Shown: positions 40,251 to 47,682 of the stretch, piece by piece
Position numbering within the stretch: position 1 is the first letter of the stretch
Layout: each line of letters opens with the position of its first letter
DNA from: Candidatus Brockarchaeota archaeon
GTDB lineage: Archaea; Thermoproteota; EX4484-205; JAAOZP01
Reading direction: 5' to 3'
DNA: 52,711 nt
NCBI GenBank assembly: GCA_017601395.1
Contig: JAFNIQ010000006.1
Location: forward strand, 1-52,711
The notes under the pieces: generated by a model
Told to the model about the DNA's origin: nothing
The model's input: only the letters and a program-made list of their open reading frames with translations
Database searches by the model: none
Made by a program: the position numbers and the translations under genes

Positions 40251-41234
40251 ATGGAGTACGTCAGACTGGGTTCATCTGGATTAAAAGTGTCTAGAGTATG
40301 CCTAGGATGCATGTCCTTCGGAAACGCTCGCGAGTGGATGGTTGAGTCGGAGGAAGCGAAAAAAGTAATCAACAGGTCTTTAGACCTAGGTGTTAACTTC
40401 TTCGACACCGCCAATGTTTACTCACGCGGAAGGTCTGAGGAGATTTTAGGAGAAGCATTGAAAGAAGTCAGAGAAGACGTTGTGATTGCGACCAAGGTTT
40501 TCGGGGCGATGGGAGATAAACCTAATCAGAGAGGGCTTTCCAGGAAGCATATTATGCATCAATTAAAGGAGTCTCTAAGGAGGCTTGGTACCGACTATAT
40601 AGACCTGTACCAGATACACAGGTGGGATTACGAGACGCCTATCGAGGAAACATTGTCGACGCTTACAGAACTAGTTAGGCAGGGAAAGGTCAGGTATATA
40701 GGGGCCTCAAGCATGTGGGCATGGCAATTTGCTAAATCGCTTTACATCAGTGATAAACTGGGCTATGAAAGATTTGTGAGCATGCAGAACGTTTACAATC
40801 TCCTTTACAGGGAGGAGGAGAGGGAGATGATTCCCCTGTGCAGGAGCGAGAACATTGGGTTAATACCGTGGAGCCCTACGGCAGCAGGTGTCCTTTCAGG
40901 GAAGTACTTTAAGAATGGTAAGCTGGTAGTCGCTGAAACAGACATCAGCAGGATACAGCCTAATACTCCTGAATACAGAACGTACATAGAGCCTCCTGAA
41001 AACGCCGAGATAGTTAGAAGAGTAGTAGAGTTAGCGCAAAATAAGGGAGTGAAACCAGCACAGATAGCACTATCCTGGCTTTACTACAAGGGGGTTACTT
41101 CTCCGATAATAGGGACGACTAAGCCTGAGCATGTTGATGAGGCTGTTGAAGCACTGGGAATCAGGCTTCGGGATGACGAGGTCAAGTATTTAGAGGAACC
41201 CTACAGGCCTAAACCTGTTTTCGGCCACGTTTAA
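40251..41234 (+). CDS. Aldo/keto reductase
   Basis: A 327-residue NADPH-dependent oxidoreductase of the TIM-barrel aldo/keto reductase family. The N-terminal VRLGSSGLKVSRVCLGCMSF and GVNFFDTANVYSRGRSEEIL carry the catalytic Asp and Tyr. VVIATKVFG holds the Lys and DYIDLYQIHRWD the His. The cofactor-binding end is SPIIGTTKPEHVDEAVEALG. It resembles YajO/PhdR-like general reductases. The substrate cannot be named from sequence. It is a single gene; the next region holds dead trp genes. Confidence 0.93.
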   Translation: MEYVRLGSSGLKVSRVCLGCMSFGNAREWMVESEEAKKVINRSLDLGVNFFDTANVYSRGRSEEILGEALKEVREDVVIATKVFGAMGDKPNQRGLSRKHIMHQLKESLRRLGTDYIDLYQIHRWDYETPIEETLSTLTELVRQGKVRYIGASSMWAWQFAKSLYISDKLGYERFVSMQNVYNLLYREEEREMIPLCRSENIGLIPWSPTAAGVLSGKYFKNGKLVVAETDISRIQPNTPEYRTYIEPPENAEIVRRVVELAQNKGVKPAQIALSWLYYKGVTSPIIGTTKPEHVDEAVEALGIRLRDDEVKYLEEPYRPKPVFGHV

Positions 41235-41286
41235 AAATTTAGCGCGTGCTATGCCCTACTGCTTGAAGATATCTGCATACTCCTAG

Positions 41287-41419
41287 AGGATTGTGAGGTT
41301 ATGGGTTTAAGGCATGTGGAGTATCCTGTTAAGGGAATACAGTTTCACCCGAGTCTATTCTAACTAGGGAGGGAGAGAGGATTTTGAAGAATTTTCTGGA
41401 TATGGGTGTCCGAGCTTGA
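41287..41419 (+). pseudogene. trpG: Remnant of anthranilate synthase glutaminase subunit (trpG)
   Basis: Only the C-terminal 40 or so codons remain: EVMGLRHVEYPVKGIQFHP, then a one-base deletion at the catalytic HPE motif, then ILTREGERILKNFLDMGVRA in the next frame. Restoring one G in the run CACCCGAGTCTATT gives HPESILTREG, the expected glutaminase sequence with the triad Glu. The rest of the gene upstream is gone. The stop overlaps the TTG start of the trpD remnant, as in trpGD operons. Confidence 0.85.
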
Positions 41420-41604
41420 TAAGAGAATGTATAGCGAAGCTCGTTGAGGATAAGAGCCTGACGGTGGCTGAGGCTGAGCTTAAAGATGTGAGAAAGAAGA
41501 AGGAGTTGGCCATGGAGCATGATACATACACCTTCTTCTGCACAAAGGATAAGATGCTTGTGAAGGAAATACTTGATGCACACGCCATGATACGCGTTAC
41601 GTAA
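41416..41604 (+). pseudogene. trpD: Remnant of anthranilate phosphoribosyltransferase (trpD), N-terminus
   Basis: The 62-codon frame starts IRECIAKLVEDKSLTVAEAE, which matches the first helix of TrpD. It then diverges into LKDVRKKKELAMEHDTYTFF and regains VKEILDAHAMIRV, recalling the end of the first TrpD helical bundle. The catalytic domain with the PRPP-binding GTGGD motif is absent. With the broken trpG before it, this marks a lost tryptophan operon. Confidence 0.7.
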
Positions 41605-41672
41605 ACTACTTTCTACCCTTCTAACTGGCGTTTTTAAGTTTAGAGACAAAGAAAAAGTTGCTTCGCGTAAGG

Positions 41673-41915
41673 TTACTCTATAGTCTCCACAGTTATCGCC
41701 TGAACTGGACAAGTATCCTTAGCTGACTGAGCACAGTCAGCAACACTGTCGTCAATAATGCCTTCAGACGCGTTCTGGCTGGCTGAAACCCTGTACTTGG
41801 AGACAACCTGACTCTTATTTTCCTCGTCAGGCTCGAAAACATCGGGGCAGGTTGAGTAGCAGACTCCGCACGCTATGCAGGTGTCCTTATCCACTTTAAC
41901 TCTGTATTTGGCCAT
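41673..41915 (-). CDS. [4Fe-4S] ferredoxin
   Basis: An 80-residue single-cluster or double-cluster-derived ferredoxin that carries electrons in the cytoplasm. Cysteines lie in DKDTCIACGVCYSTCPDVF (three plus one) and near the C-terminus in DSVADCAQSAKDTCPVQAIT. CxxCxxC...CP near the N-terminus with a distant CP supplies the four ligands of one cluster; the other two cysteines can form a disulfide, as in monocluster ferredoxins. The ATG at 41915 follows GGAGG. A longer frame of 20 codons would start before that site and is unlikely. Confidence 0.9.
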   Translation of the reverse strand: MAKYRVKVDKDTCIACGVCYSTCPDVFEPDEENKSQVVSKYRVSASQNASEGIIDDSVADCAQSAKDTCPVQAITVETIE

Positions 41916-42073
41916 TGTTTCCTCCGCCTCATCCGTAAATTGCTCCAATAAAAAGTTTTCTAAGGCATCTAACAAGCCTAGGTGGCTGTTTTAGTGAGGC
42001 TCATGCTTGCGGGAAGTTTTCGTCAGAGTAAAAAATAAACGGTTAAAAGGTGTTGTAAACCGTTTTAACCGAA

Positions 42074-42958
42074 TTGGGCAGAACAATACTGTTGACTAAC
42101 GATGATGGGGTGCATTCTCCGGCTTTCAAAGCATTTTGGAGAAGGCTTGTCGACCTTAGGCTAGGCGAGGTTGTCGCGGTTACTCCGGAGCATGAGATGA
42201 GTGCCGCGGGTAAATCCATAACTCTTCACAAGCCTTTGAGGGTTAACCGGGTTTCAAGCAAGATCCATGGGGATAAATATGGCTATGTACACCTTGTCTC
42301 CGGGACGCCGGCCGACGCTGTGGTGGTTGCGTTAAACCTGATTATTGGCGAGAAGCCTTGCATAACTGTGAGCGGGATAAACATGGGTGATAACATAACG
42401 CTGGACAATCTTTTCACGAGCGGGACGATTGCTGCTGCGATACAATCATTGCTAAGCGGGGTTCCGGCAATAGCTTTCAGCGTTGAAATACCGCCTAGCG
42501 TTGAGCGTAGGGAGGTTAAGGTAGGTAGCTTTCAGCATCACGGTGAGCTTGCAGCCGAGATCACTAGGTTTATGGTTGAGAATCCTCTTTCAACCCCGCA
42601 TGTTTTAAACGTGAACTTCCCGTTTCACATGAGTAGGGACACGAGTGTTGAGCTAACTTCCCTAGCGAAGATAAAGTTTGAAAACTATATTCTGGAGAGG
42701 AAGGATCCCAGGGGCCTCCCGTATTATTGGATAGGGAGCTCTGAGATAAACGTTGACAAGTCTCACGAGGGAACTGACCTCTACGCGCTCACGGTTCAGA
42801 AAGCAGTATCGATATCACCCATAAGCCTGGAGGTGAACACTCCGATTCTCATCGACCCTGAATCATTCTATAACAGGGAGCACTTGGAGAAAGACAGAAA
42901 GATACTCGTAGACCTGCGGAAAAGAGTCAGGGATATCCTAGTCTCTAAGTCGCGCTAG
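42074..42958 (+). CDS. surE: 5'/3'-nucleotidase SurE
   Basis: A 294-residue metal-dependent phosphatase acting on nucleoside monophosphates and polyphosphate. The metal-binding motif is ILLTNDDGVHSPAF with adjacent Asp residues. The Ser and Asn metal or phosphate ligands are in EHEMSAAGKSITL and VSGINMGDNI. The SGTPADAVVVAL segment and the C-terminal DLYALTVQKAVSISPIS complete the family pattern. Start is TTG; the AT-rich stretch upstream (AAAAAATAAACGG) can serve as promoter. Confidence 0.94.
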   Translation: MGRTILLTNDDGVHSPAFKAFWRRLVDLRLGEVVAVTPEHEMSAAGKSITLHKPLRVNRVSSKIHGDKYGYVHLVSGTPADAVVVALNLIIGEKPCITVSGINMGDNITLDNLFTSGTIAAAIQSLLSGVPAIAFSVEIPPSVERREVKVGSFQHHGELAAEITRFMVENPLSTPHVLNVNFPFHMSRDTSVELTSLAKIKFENYILERKDPRGLPYYWIGSSEINVDKSHEGTDLYALTVQKAVSISPISLEVNTPILIDPESFYNREHLEKDRKILVDLRKRVRDILVSKSR

Positions 42959-43020
42959 CATATTTCTTGAAGAAAGGCTTAAATGACACTTAATCAGCAT
43001 TATTAAGAAAGCGGGGAATA

Positions 43021-43467
43021 GTGTTGATTGAGAAAACCGTTGCCTTAGATGTTCAGAAGGCTTATGAAGAGTTGAGAAGCATCTTGCTTGAAAACAATTG
43101 TAGGATAATAATGGAGGAACCCTTGAAAAGCATTACTGTTGAGCACGGTTATCCTTCCAGCATGTTACCAAAAGACACGTGGAAGAAGGTAAGCTTTTAC
43201 CTTTTCCCAGATTCTACGGGAACCAGAATCATCGGCTCCTCGTCAATAATCTTTCCAATACCCATCAGTATTATCACTCGATTAATAATTGCACTACTAG
43301 TCCTCTTCACAATCGGCATTTTCATAAGTGAAATTGGAGGTGCAGCACTCGTGGGGCTTATTGCAACCATAATAATTTATGAAAACTATTATCGTCTTCA
43401 TCGTAAAAGAAACTTGTTTTTAGAAGAGGTTTTCAGATGGCTTGAACTGAAAACTGGGAAAAACTAA
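43021..43467 (+). CDS. Membrane protein of unknown function
   Basis: A 148-residue protein that I cannot assign. The N-terminal 75 residues are soluble and may form an alpha-beta domain (VALDVQKAYEELRSILLENN, DTWKKVSFYLFPDSTGTRII). Two transmembrane helices follow (IPISIITRLIIALLVLFTIG and AALVGLIATIIIYENYY), then a short basic tail with HRKRNLFLEEVFRWLEL. Start is GTG, after surE in the same direction with 62 bases between. It overlaps the CinA-like gene by 4 bases at the 3' end. Confidence 0.6.
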   Translation: MLIEKTVALDVQKAYEELRSILLENNCRIIMEEPLKSITVEHGYPSSMLPKDTWKKVSFYLFPDSTGTRIIGSSSIIFPIPISIITRLIIALLVLFTIGIFISEIGGAALVGLIATIIIYENYYRLHRKRNLFLEEVFRWLELKTGKN

Positions 43468-44276
43468 GTATTGGGACCTTCAGGAAAGCTCACGACTTTA
43501 CCATAAGCCTCCTCGATGAGGCGGGTAAGCTTTTCAGCAGCCTCTGAAACGATCCTCTTGGCTTCTGCCTCATCCCTGTGGAAGGCGTTAAAATATATCT
43601 CTATCAAAGGTCTCTCCTCTGAAACCTTGGGATGGGATTTTATATAGGTGCTAGGGCAAAGCTCCTTAACCTTGCTGATGAGAGGCGCTAAAGCCGACTC
43701 CTTGACGCCGGTAACTCGGAGGGAAAGCTCAGCAACCCTGAACCCGGATTCCCTTGAAACGTCTCTAGAAATAGTCTCGTTGAATATTGCCTCCATCTCT
43801 CTTGGAACACCAGGCAGAGCATAGATGACGGTTTCCTCGAGAAGCACCTTGGCTGCGGGGGCCGTTCCAACAGGGTTGGGCAGAGGCTCAGCTCCTTCAG
43901 GCATCTTAGCCATCTTTAAACGTGCTTCAGTCAGTCCTTCACCCATTTTCTCGTATTTTCTCCGAACCATTTCAAGAGCCTCCGGGTTCAGAATCAAGGG
44001 TTTTCCGAGAGCCCTCGCTAAACCTTCGAGAGTAATGTCGTCGTAAGTGGGCCCCAGCCCGCCCGTCGTTATGATGTACCTGGGCTTTCTTGAAAGAGCC
44101 TCAGTGACGCAGGATGCGATTTCGCTCAGGCTGTCTCCGACGACAGTTATCCTCTTGACGGCTACACCCAGCCTGGTTAGCCTTTCAGCAAGCCAGGAGG
44201 CGTTTGTGTTAACAACCTTGCCTATTAAAAGCTCGTTCCCAACGGAGATTATTTCGCAGGTCAGCTGAGCACCCAA
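43464..44276 (-). CDS. CinA-like molybdopterin-binding-fold protein
   Basis: A 270-residue protein equal to the N-terminal domain of CinA (COG1058 type), without the C-terminal NMN deamidase domain. It opens with CEIISVGNELLIGKVVNTNA and continues with WLAERLTRLGVAVKRITVVG. The MoCF-fold core is YIITTGGLGPTYDDITLEGL. Further elements are NPVGTAPAAKVLLE and VIYALPGVPREMEAIF. CinA N-domains hydrolyse ADP-ribose or related nucleotides. Length is typical for archaea. It is a single gene. Confidence 0.88.
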   Translation of the reverse strand: MGAQLTCEIISVGNELLIGKVVNTNASWLAERLTRLGVAVKRITVVGDSLSEIASCVTEALSRKPRYIITTGGLGPTYDDITLEGLARALGKPLILNPEALEMVRRKYEKMGEGLTEARLKMAKMPEGAEPLPNPVGTAPAAKVLLEETVIYALPGVPREMEAIFNETISRDVSRESGFRVAELSLRVTGVKESALAPLISKVKELCPSTYIKSHPKVSEERPLIEIYFNAFHRDEAEAKRIVSEAAEKLTRLIEEAYGKVVSFPEGPNT

Positions 44277-44358
44277 ACCAGCTAACCGCTTTAAACTGTA
44301 AAACTTAAATCTTTACAATGGTCCTCAAGGACACTGGCCAACATTAATCTACCGGTTT

Positions 44359-44487
44359 CTAGCTTGGGGATTTTTGTCTGAAGGCGAGAGCAGCCTTTCT
44401 ATAAGGGCCTCTTCTCCTGAACCTAGCCCTACGCTTTGCTTCAATCTTCCTACGCAGCTTATCCTCAAAACCTTCTTCGATACCCAT
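44359..44487 (-). CDS. Small, highly basic protein
   Basis: A 42-residue protein: MGIEEGFEDKLRRKIEAKRR followed by ARFRRRGPYRKAALAFRQK. About one third of residues are Arg or Lys. The ATG at 44487 is 26 bases after TTTTATC (about 44510-44518, minus strand), the leaderless pattern. The charge and size recall small ribosomal or nucleic-acid-binding proteins, but I recognise no family. Its promoter lies immediately after the 3' end of the TnpB relic, where the guide of an omega-RNA would begin. Confidence 0.55.
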   Translation of the reverse strand: MGIEEGFEDKLRRKIEAKRRARFRRRGPYRKAALAFRQKSPS

Positions 44488-44533
44488 TAAACCTAATGGG
44501 AAGCCGGGAGATAAAAGTTTTAACCGTAAGTTT

Positions 44534-44755
44534 TTGACACTCTCCACGACCGAAGTCGGGAGATTCTCGGTCGGCTCATCTAAGTTCCCCGTCGCCGGGT
44601 TACGGGCTGTGTCAAACCAGCCCCTGCCACCCGCATATAGCGGATGGCCCGCCTCATGATGTTCATTGCTCGTTGAGTCGCGTTATAAAGCAGGCTGAGA
44701 CGCTTCCTCAGAAAACTCCCCGTTTCACGCTCCTCCGCAGCTCCCAATTATGTTA
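44534..44755 (-). mobile_element. Second TnpB 3'-end relic with omega-RNA-like structure, inverted
   Basis: On the minus strand it aligns with 22236-22454. The TnpB C-terminus is better preserved: YNATQRAMNIMRRAIRYMRV, then AGAGLTQPVTRRRGT and a stop. Stem GGGCTG/CAGCCC is identical to the other copy. TTGACAC in its loop (plus-strand 44609-44615 as GTGTCAA) is complementary to the terminal GTGTCAA (plus-strand TTGACAC at 44534-44540). The last hairpin differs in sequence, CCGAC-TTC-GGTCG, but keeps its shape. The rest of TnpB and any TnpA are gone. Confidence 0.75.
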
Positions 44756-44779
44756 ACAGATGGACAGTATATAGACATT

Positions 44780-44823
44780 CCGATGGCACTCGGATGACAC
44801 GCGGATGGAATACGGATGGCACA
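44780..44823 (+). repeat. Four tandem copies of an 11-bp unit
   Basis: CCGATGGCACT, CGGATGACACG, CGGATGGAATA and CGGATGGCACA follow one another without gaps; the consensus is CGGATGGCACN. The repeat lies 25 bases beyond the 5' edge of the TnpB relic and just before a TATA-like CTTTATATG at 44829-44838. It may be an iterated protein-binding site or a scar of the insertion. Confidence 0.7.
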
Positions 44824-44902
44824 CGATAGCCTTTATATGTGGAAAGGACGTTGCACGGAGTAAAGCATTTCTACCTCCCCCAAATGTTAAAAAATAGGGC
44901 AA

Positions 44903-45049
44903 ATGGTGATGCTGGGACACATAGTGAGGCTGTTTTCCACCGTAATCATTGGACTACAGTACTCGAGCGACGTTGAAAAGATTGCTGATACGATACACCT
45001 AAGCGAGGAGCAGAGGCTGAAGCCACAGGAGGGTGGGGAGAGGCGATAG
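44903..45049 (+). CDS. Possible small protein or gene fragment
   Basis: A 48-codon frame reads GHIVRLFSTVIIGLQYSSDV, then EKIADTIHLSEEQRLKPQEG before TAG. A GTG overlaps the stop and opens a second short frame, LLPKMRTAIPIRLYYEYN (45049-45108). A TATA-like CTTTATATG lies about 70 bases upstream. The pieces look protein-like but match nothing I know. The remaining bases to 45324 show no gene. Confidence 0.3.
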   Translation: MVMLGHIVRLFSTVIIGLQYSSDVEKIADTIHLSEEQRLKPQEGGERR

Positions 45050-45324
45050 TGCTGCTGCCGAAAATGAGAACAGCAATACCCATTAGACTGTACTACGAGT
45101 ATAACTGATTACATCGTGCGCTACACGCTTAAGAGTTGTCCTTGCGTAGTTCGAGGTTCTTAGCCTTAATGGTCTTTTCGGCCAACGTGAGCGATTCGCC
45201 CAAGCATAAGATGTATTCATCCCATATTTAAAACCTTCGACGATTCGTCCCCCGATAAAAACCGTAGGTTTTCTTGTCGAATTTCTTGTAAAATTTAAAG
45301 AGCAGTAGCCCATCTGAAAAAACG

Positions 45325-46008
45325 TTGAAGAAAATAGACGGGGAAACCATTCTGAAGAAGCTGGGTGAAGCCATAAGGCTCGACGAAGAAAGCTTCCCAC
45401 CGTTGTCTAGCAGGAGCGTTTTCGAAATGCTTGTCGCCACGGTTCTCTCACAGAACACTAATGATAAAAACACGGCTAGAACAGTGAGGAGGCTTAGGGA
45501 CACGATCGGCATAACGCCGGATAGTATTTCTAAGGCTGGGCTGCGCGAGTTGAAGTCAGCAATAAGAACCTCAGGCCTCTACAACGTTAAGGCCAGAGTT
45601 TTGAAGAAGCTCGCTAGAATCGTCGTTAAGAATTATGGTGGCAATATTGAGAAAGTTTTTGAGAAGCCTCTGGAGGAGGCTAGGAGGGAGTTGAGGAGCC
45701 TACCGGGTGTCGGTCCTAAGACTGCTGACGTAATACTTCTCTTCGCAGGCGGTAAAAAGACCTTCCCAATAGACACCCATGTTTTCCGAGTGTCCCGCAG
45801 GCTGGGTTTAATAGGGTTGAGAGACGGCTACGAGGAGGCTCGTGAAAAACTGATGAAAACATTTCCACCAGACTCCTACTTGAAGGCGCACCTCCTACTC
45901 ATAGAGCATGGGAGAAAAACCTGCCGAGCCAGGAAACCGTTATGCTGGAGCTGCGTTCTTCTAGAACACTGCTTCTTCGGACAGGATTTATTGAAAGGGG
46001 AAACGTGA
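45325..46008 (+). CDS. nth: Endonuclease III-type DNA glycosylase/AP lyase
   Basis: A 227-residue base-excision repair enzyme that removes oxidised pyrimidines and cuts the abasic strand. The helix-hairpin-helix is LRSLPGVGPKTADVILLFAG with the catalytic Lys132, and the catalytic Asp150 is in TFPIDTHVFRVSRRLG. The four cysteines of the [4Fe-4S] cluster (C200, C207, C210, C216) have the standard C-X6-C-X2-C-X5-C spacing. Start is TTG about 30 bases after a TATA-like AATTTAAAG. A thymine-glycol or mismatch-type relative cannot be excluded. Confidence 0.95.
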   Translation: MKKIDGETILKKLGEAIRLDEESFPPLSSRSVFEMLVATVLSQNTNDKNTARTVRRLRDTIGITPDSISKAGLRELKSAIRTSGLYNVKARVLKKLARIVVKNYGGNIEKVFEKPLEEARRELRSLPGVGPKTADVILLFAGGKKTFPIDTHVFRVSRRLGLIGLRDGYEEAREKLMKTFPPDSYLKAHLLLIEHGRKTCRARKPLCWSCVLLEHCFFGQDLLKGET

Positions 46009-46024
46009 AAAACTTAATCTTGAT

Positions 46025-46507
46025 TTACTTTCTAGAATGCGCGTTGCAATCCGGTATTATGTAAAGATATATTTTGTGCCATGAGAGTTCAGCGACTTTT
46101 TGAGGCACCCAGCCTTTGAAGGTGAACTCGTGGCTAACAATCCTTGTCCCAGGCTTAAGCTCAGCCTCAAGCTTAGGCTTAATCTTCTCATTAGCGGTCG
46201 TAGTCAGGAAAAGGGTTAGAACAGTGGCTTCAGAAAGGTTAGCTTTCAACAGGTCCTCGTTGTAGACGATTATCCTTTTCGACAACCCCTCCCTCTCAAT
46301 CGTTTTTACAAGCTCCTCGTAAAGATCCTTCCTTATCTCGTATCCAACAGCCTTCCTCGCGCCGAACTTTTTAACAGCGGCAATAAGCATCCTACCGTCC
46401 CCGCAGCCAAGGTCGTAAACAACATCTCTAGGGGTCACGCAGGCCAGCTCGAGCATCTTTTCGACGACCTCAGGCGGCGAAGGCACGTACGGGACTGTTA
46501 TCTCCAT
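46025..46507 (-). CDS. aKMT-type protein lysine methyltransferase
   Basis: A 160-residue SAM-dependent methyltransferase that matches in size and motifs the crenarchaeal broad-specificity lysine methyltransferase aKMT. It opens with VPYVPSPPEVVEKMLELA, and motif I is VVYDLGCGDGRMLIAAVKKF. Motif II is AVGYEIRKDL, then LSEATVLTLFLTTTANEKIK and LKPGTRIVSHEFTFKGWVP. aKMT methylates surface lysines on chromatin and many other proteins in thermophilic archaea. The gene is single and convergent with nth. Confidence 0.88.
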   Translation of the reverse strand: MEITVPYVPSPPEVVEKMLELACVTPRDVVYDLGCGDGRMLIAAVKKFGARKAVGYEIRKDLYEELVKTIEREGLSKRIIVYNEDLLKANLSEATVLTLFLTTTANEKIKPKLEAELKPGTRIVSHEFTFKGWVPQKVAELSWHKIYLYIIPDCNAHSRK

Positions 46508-46635
46508 GTTTTCACCGAGTTCGTCGAGGAAAGAAATAAACTTATCGCCTGAAATTTCGACTTCGATAAATTCTCACAAACAGCAATTCATGAGTTTTCC
46601 CCATCTGTAATCCCTTACAAGAGTTTAACTAAAAC

Positions 46636-46794
46636 ATGTTGGGTTTAGAGAGAAATGAGAAAATATCCAAGATTCTCAAAGACCGTTTGACAAAGGTCGA
46701 TATTGGATTTTGGATGCTTGATCACTACTCGAGTATAGCGCGAATGCTTTCTCCTGAGATTGTGTTATGCTTAAAAAGCTCGCTTAATAAGTAA
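46636..46794 (+). CDS. Possible small protein
   Basis: A 52-codon frame from ATG reads LGLERNEKISKILKDRLTKV, then DIGFWMLDHYSSIARMLSPE and ends CLKSSLNK. An AT-rich stretch precedes it. It is close upstream of another unknown gene and may be part of the same unit or the remains of one. No family recognised. The rest of the 348-base gap shows nothing further. Confidence 0.35.
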   Translation: MLGLERNEKISKILKDRLTKVDIGFWMLDHYSSIARMLSPEIVLCLKSSLNK

Positions 46795-46855
46795 CTACGA
46801 AAAATGGCGGGTCCGAAAGTCAGGGAGCGTAGATTCCCTAAACTACCTCAGGAAG

Positions 46856-47323
46856 ATGGACTTCTTTAAGGACTATTCCAATTTAACATCGGAGGAGATT
46901 CTCAATAAGATCTTTTGCAATGAGATTAATTACGCATCTGGCTGGAACTATGAGGAACCCAGCATCTCTCCTCCCCATAACGTGTGGGAACCCATACCTC
47001 ATGGATTTTATCTACAATGTAGCATAGAGGAGAAACCAGAGCACTGGGTGGGGGCTAGCGATTTCGAAATAGACCTCGACCTGATCTCCTTTGATACCAA
47101 GAGGGTTGTGGTGGAGCCTTCGGAAACATGGATAGACGATAATATGGGCCCCGCAATGCTAAGAAGACTAGCAAGGATATCCAGGGGAGTTTTTCGGCCA
47201 ACGAATATAAGTAGCAAGTGGCTGATCAGGCCGCGGGAACGCCGAGAGCGATCAGTACAGGAGGTTAGCTTTAATTTTAGGGGTGAGAAGTATAGCATTC
47301 AAATAATCCTTCAGGAGGATTAG
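46856..47323 (+). CDS. Hypothetical protein
   Basis: A 155-residue acidic, Trp-rich soluble protein that I do not recognise. It starts MDFFKDYSNLTSEEILNKIF and has GASDFEIDLDLISFDTKRVV, ETWIDDNMGPAMLRRLARIS and a basic stretch RPRERRERSVQEVSFNFRGE near the C-terminus. No membrane segment or known catalytic motif is visible. The frame is unbroken over 468 bases, so it is probably real. The neighbours give no clue. Confidence 0.5.
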   Translation: MDFFKDYSNLTSEEILNKIFCNEINYASGWNYEEPSISPPHNVWEPIPHGFYLQCSIEEKPEHWVGASDFEIDLDLISFDTKRVVVEPSETWIDDNMGPAMLRRLARISRGVFRPTNISSKWLIRPRERRERSVQEVSFNFRGEKYSIQIILQED

Positions 47324-47682
47324 CTACTCAAGGAGCTTGAGGCTTGGCTTAGGAAGACGGTCCATATAGGAAGGCCGTTATAGTTCTTAAGGAGAAGCTC
47401 GTGAGGTGGTCCGATGTTACGACGCAATCCTCATTAAGGGAGTGATATACTATGTATTCAGGGAAGAAGCAGGATGCTTCGTAAAGACGTGAAAAAATAG
47501 ATGTATAGAAGTGATAAGGGCCGAGAAAAAGAGGCTACTTCAATACTTCCCTTAGACCCCGAATGCCTCTTTTTCGTTTCTCAGGCCCACCCTCTTCTAG
47601 AACTCTCTCGACCATGATGTCCCTTCGCATTGCATAGACCAAGATGAGAGCCTTGCCTCCTTTTTATTTCTTTTAGACAAAT
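47324..47682. other. Intergenic region with an 11-bp inverted repeat and a gene scrap
   Basis: No full gene is present. On the minus strand a 31-codon scrap (47535-47630) reads RRDIMVERVLEEGGPEKRKR and GIRGLREVLK. GAAAAAGAGGC (47525-47535) and GCCTCTTTTTC (47565-47575) form a perfect 11-bp inverted repeat around 29 bases. It overlaps the stop codon of the scrap, and on the plus strand ends in a T-rich arm. Confidence 0.45.

Noticed and set aside
44780-44823. CRISPR array
   Set aside because: Units are only 11 bp and directly adjacent, without spacers; no cas genes are present in the window.
45083-45512. Minus-strand frames opposite the start of nth
   Set aside because: They are shadows of nth or run through AT-rich intergenic sequence with no protein-like motif.
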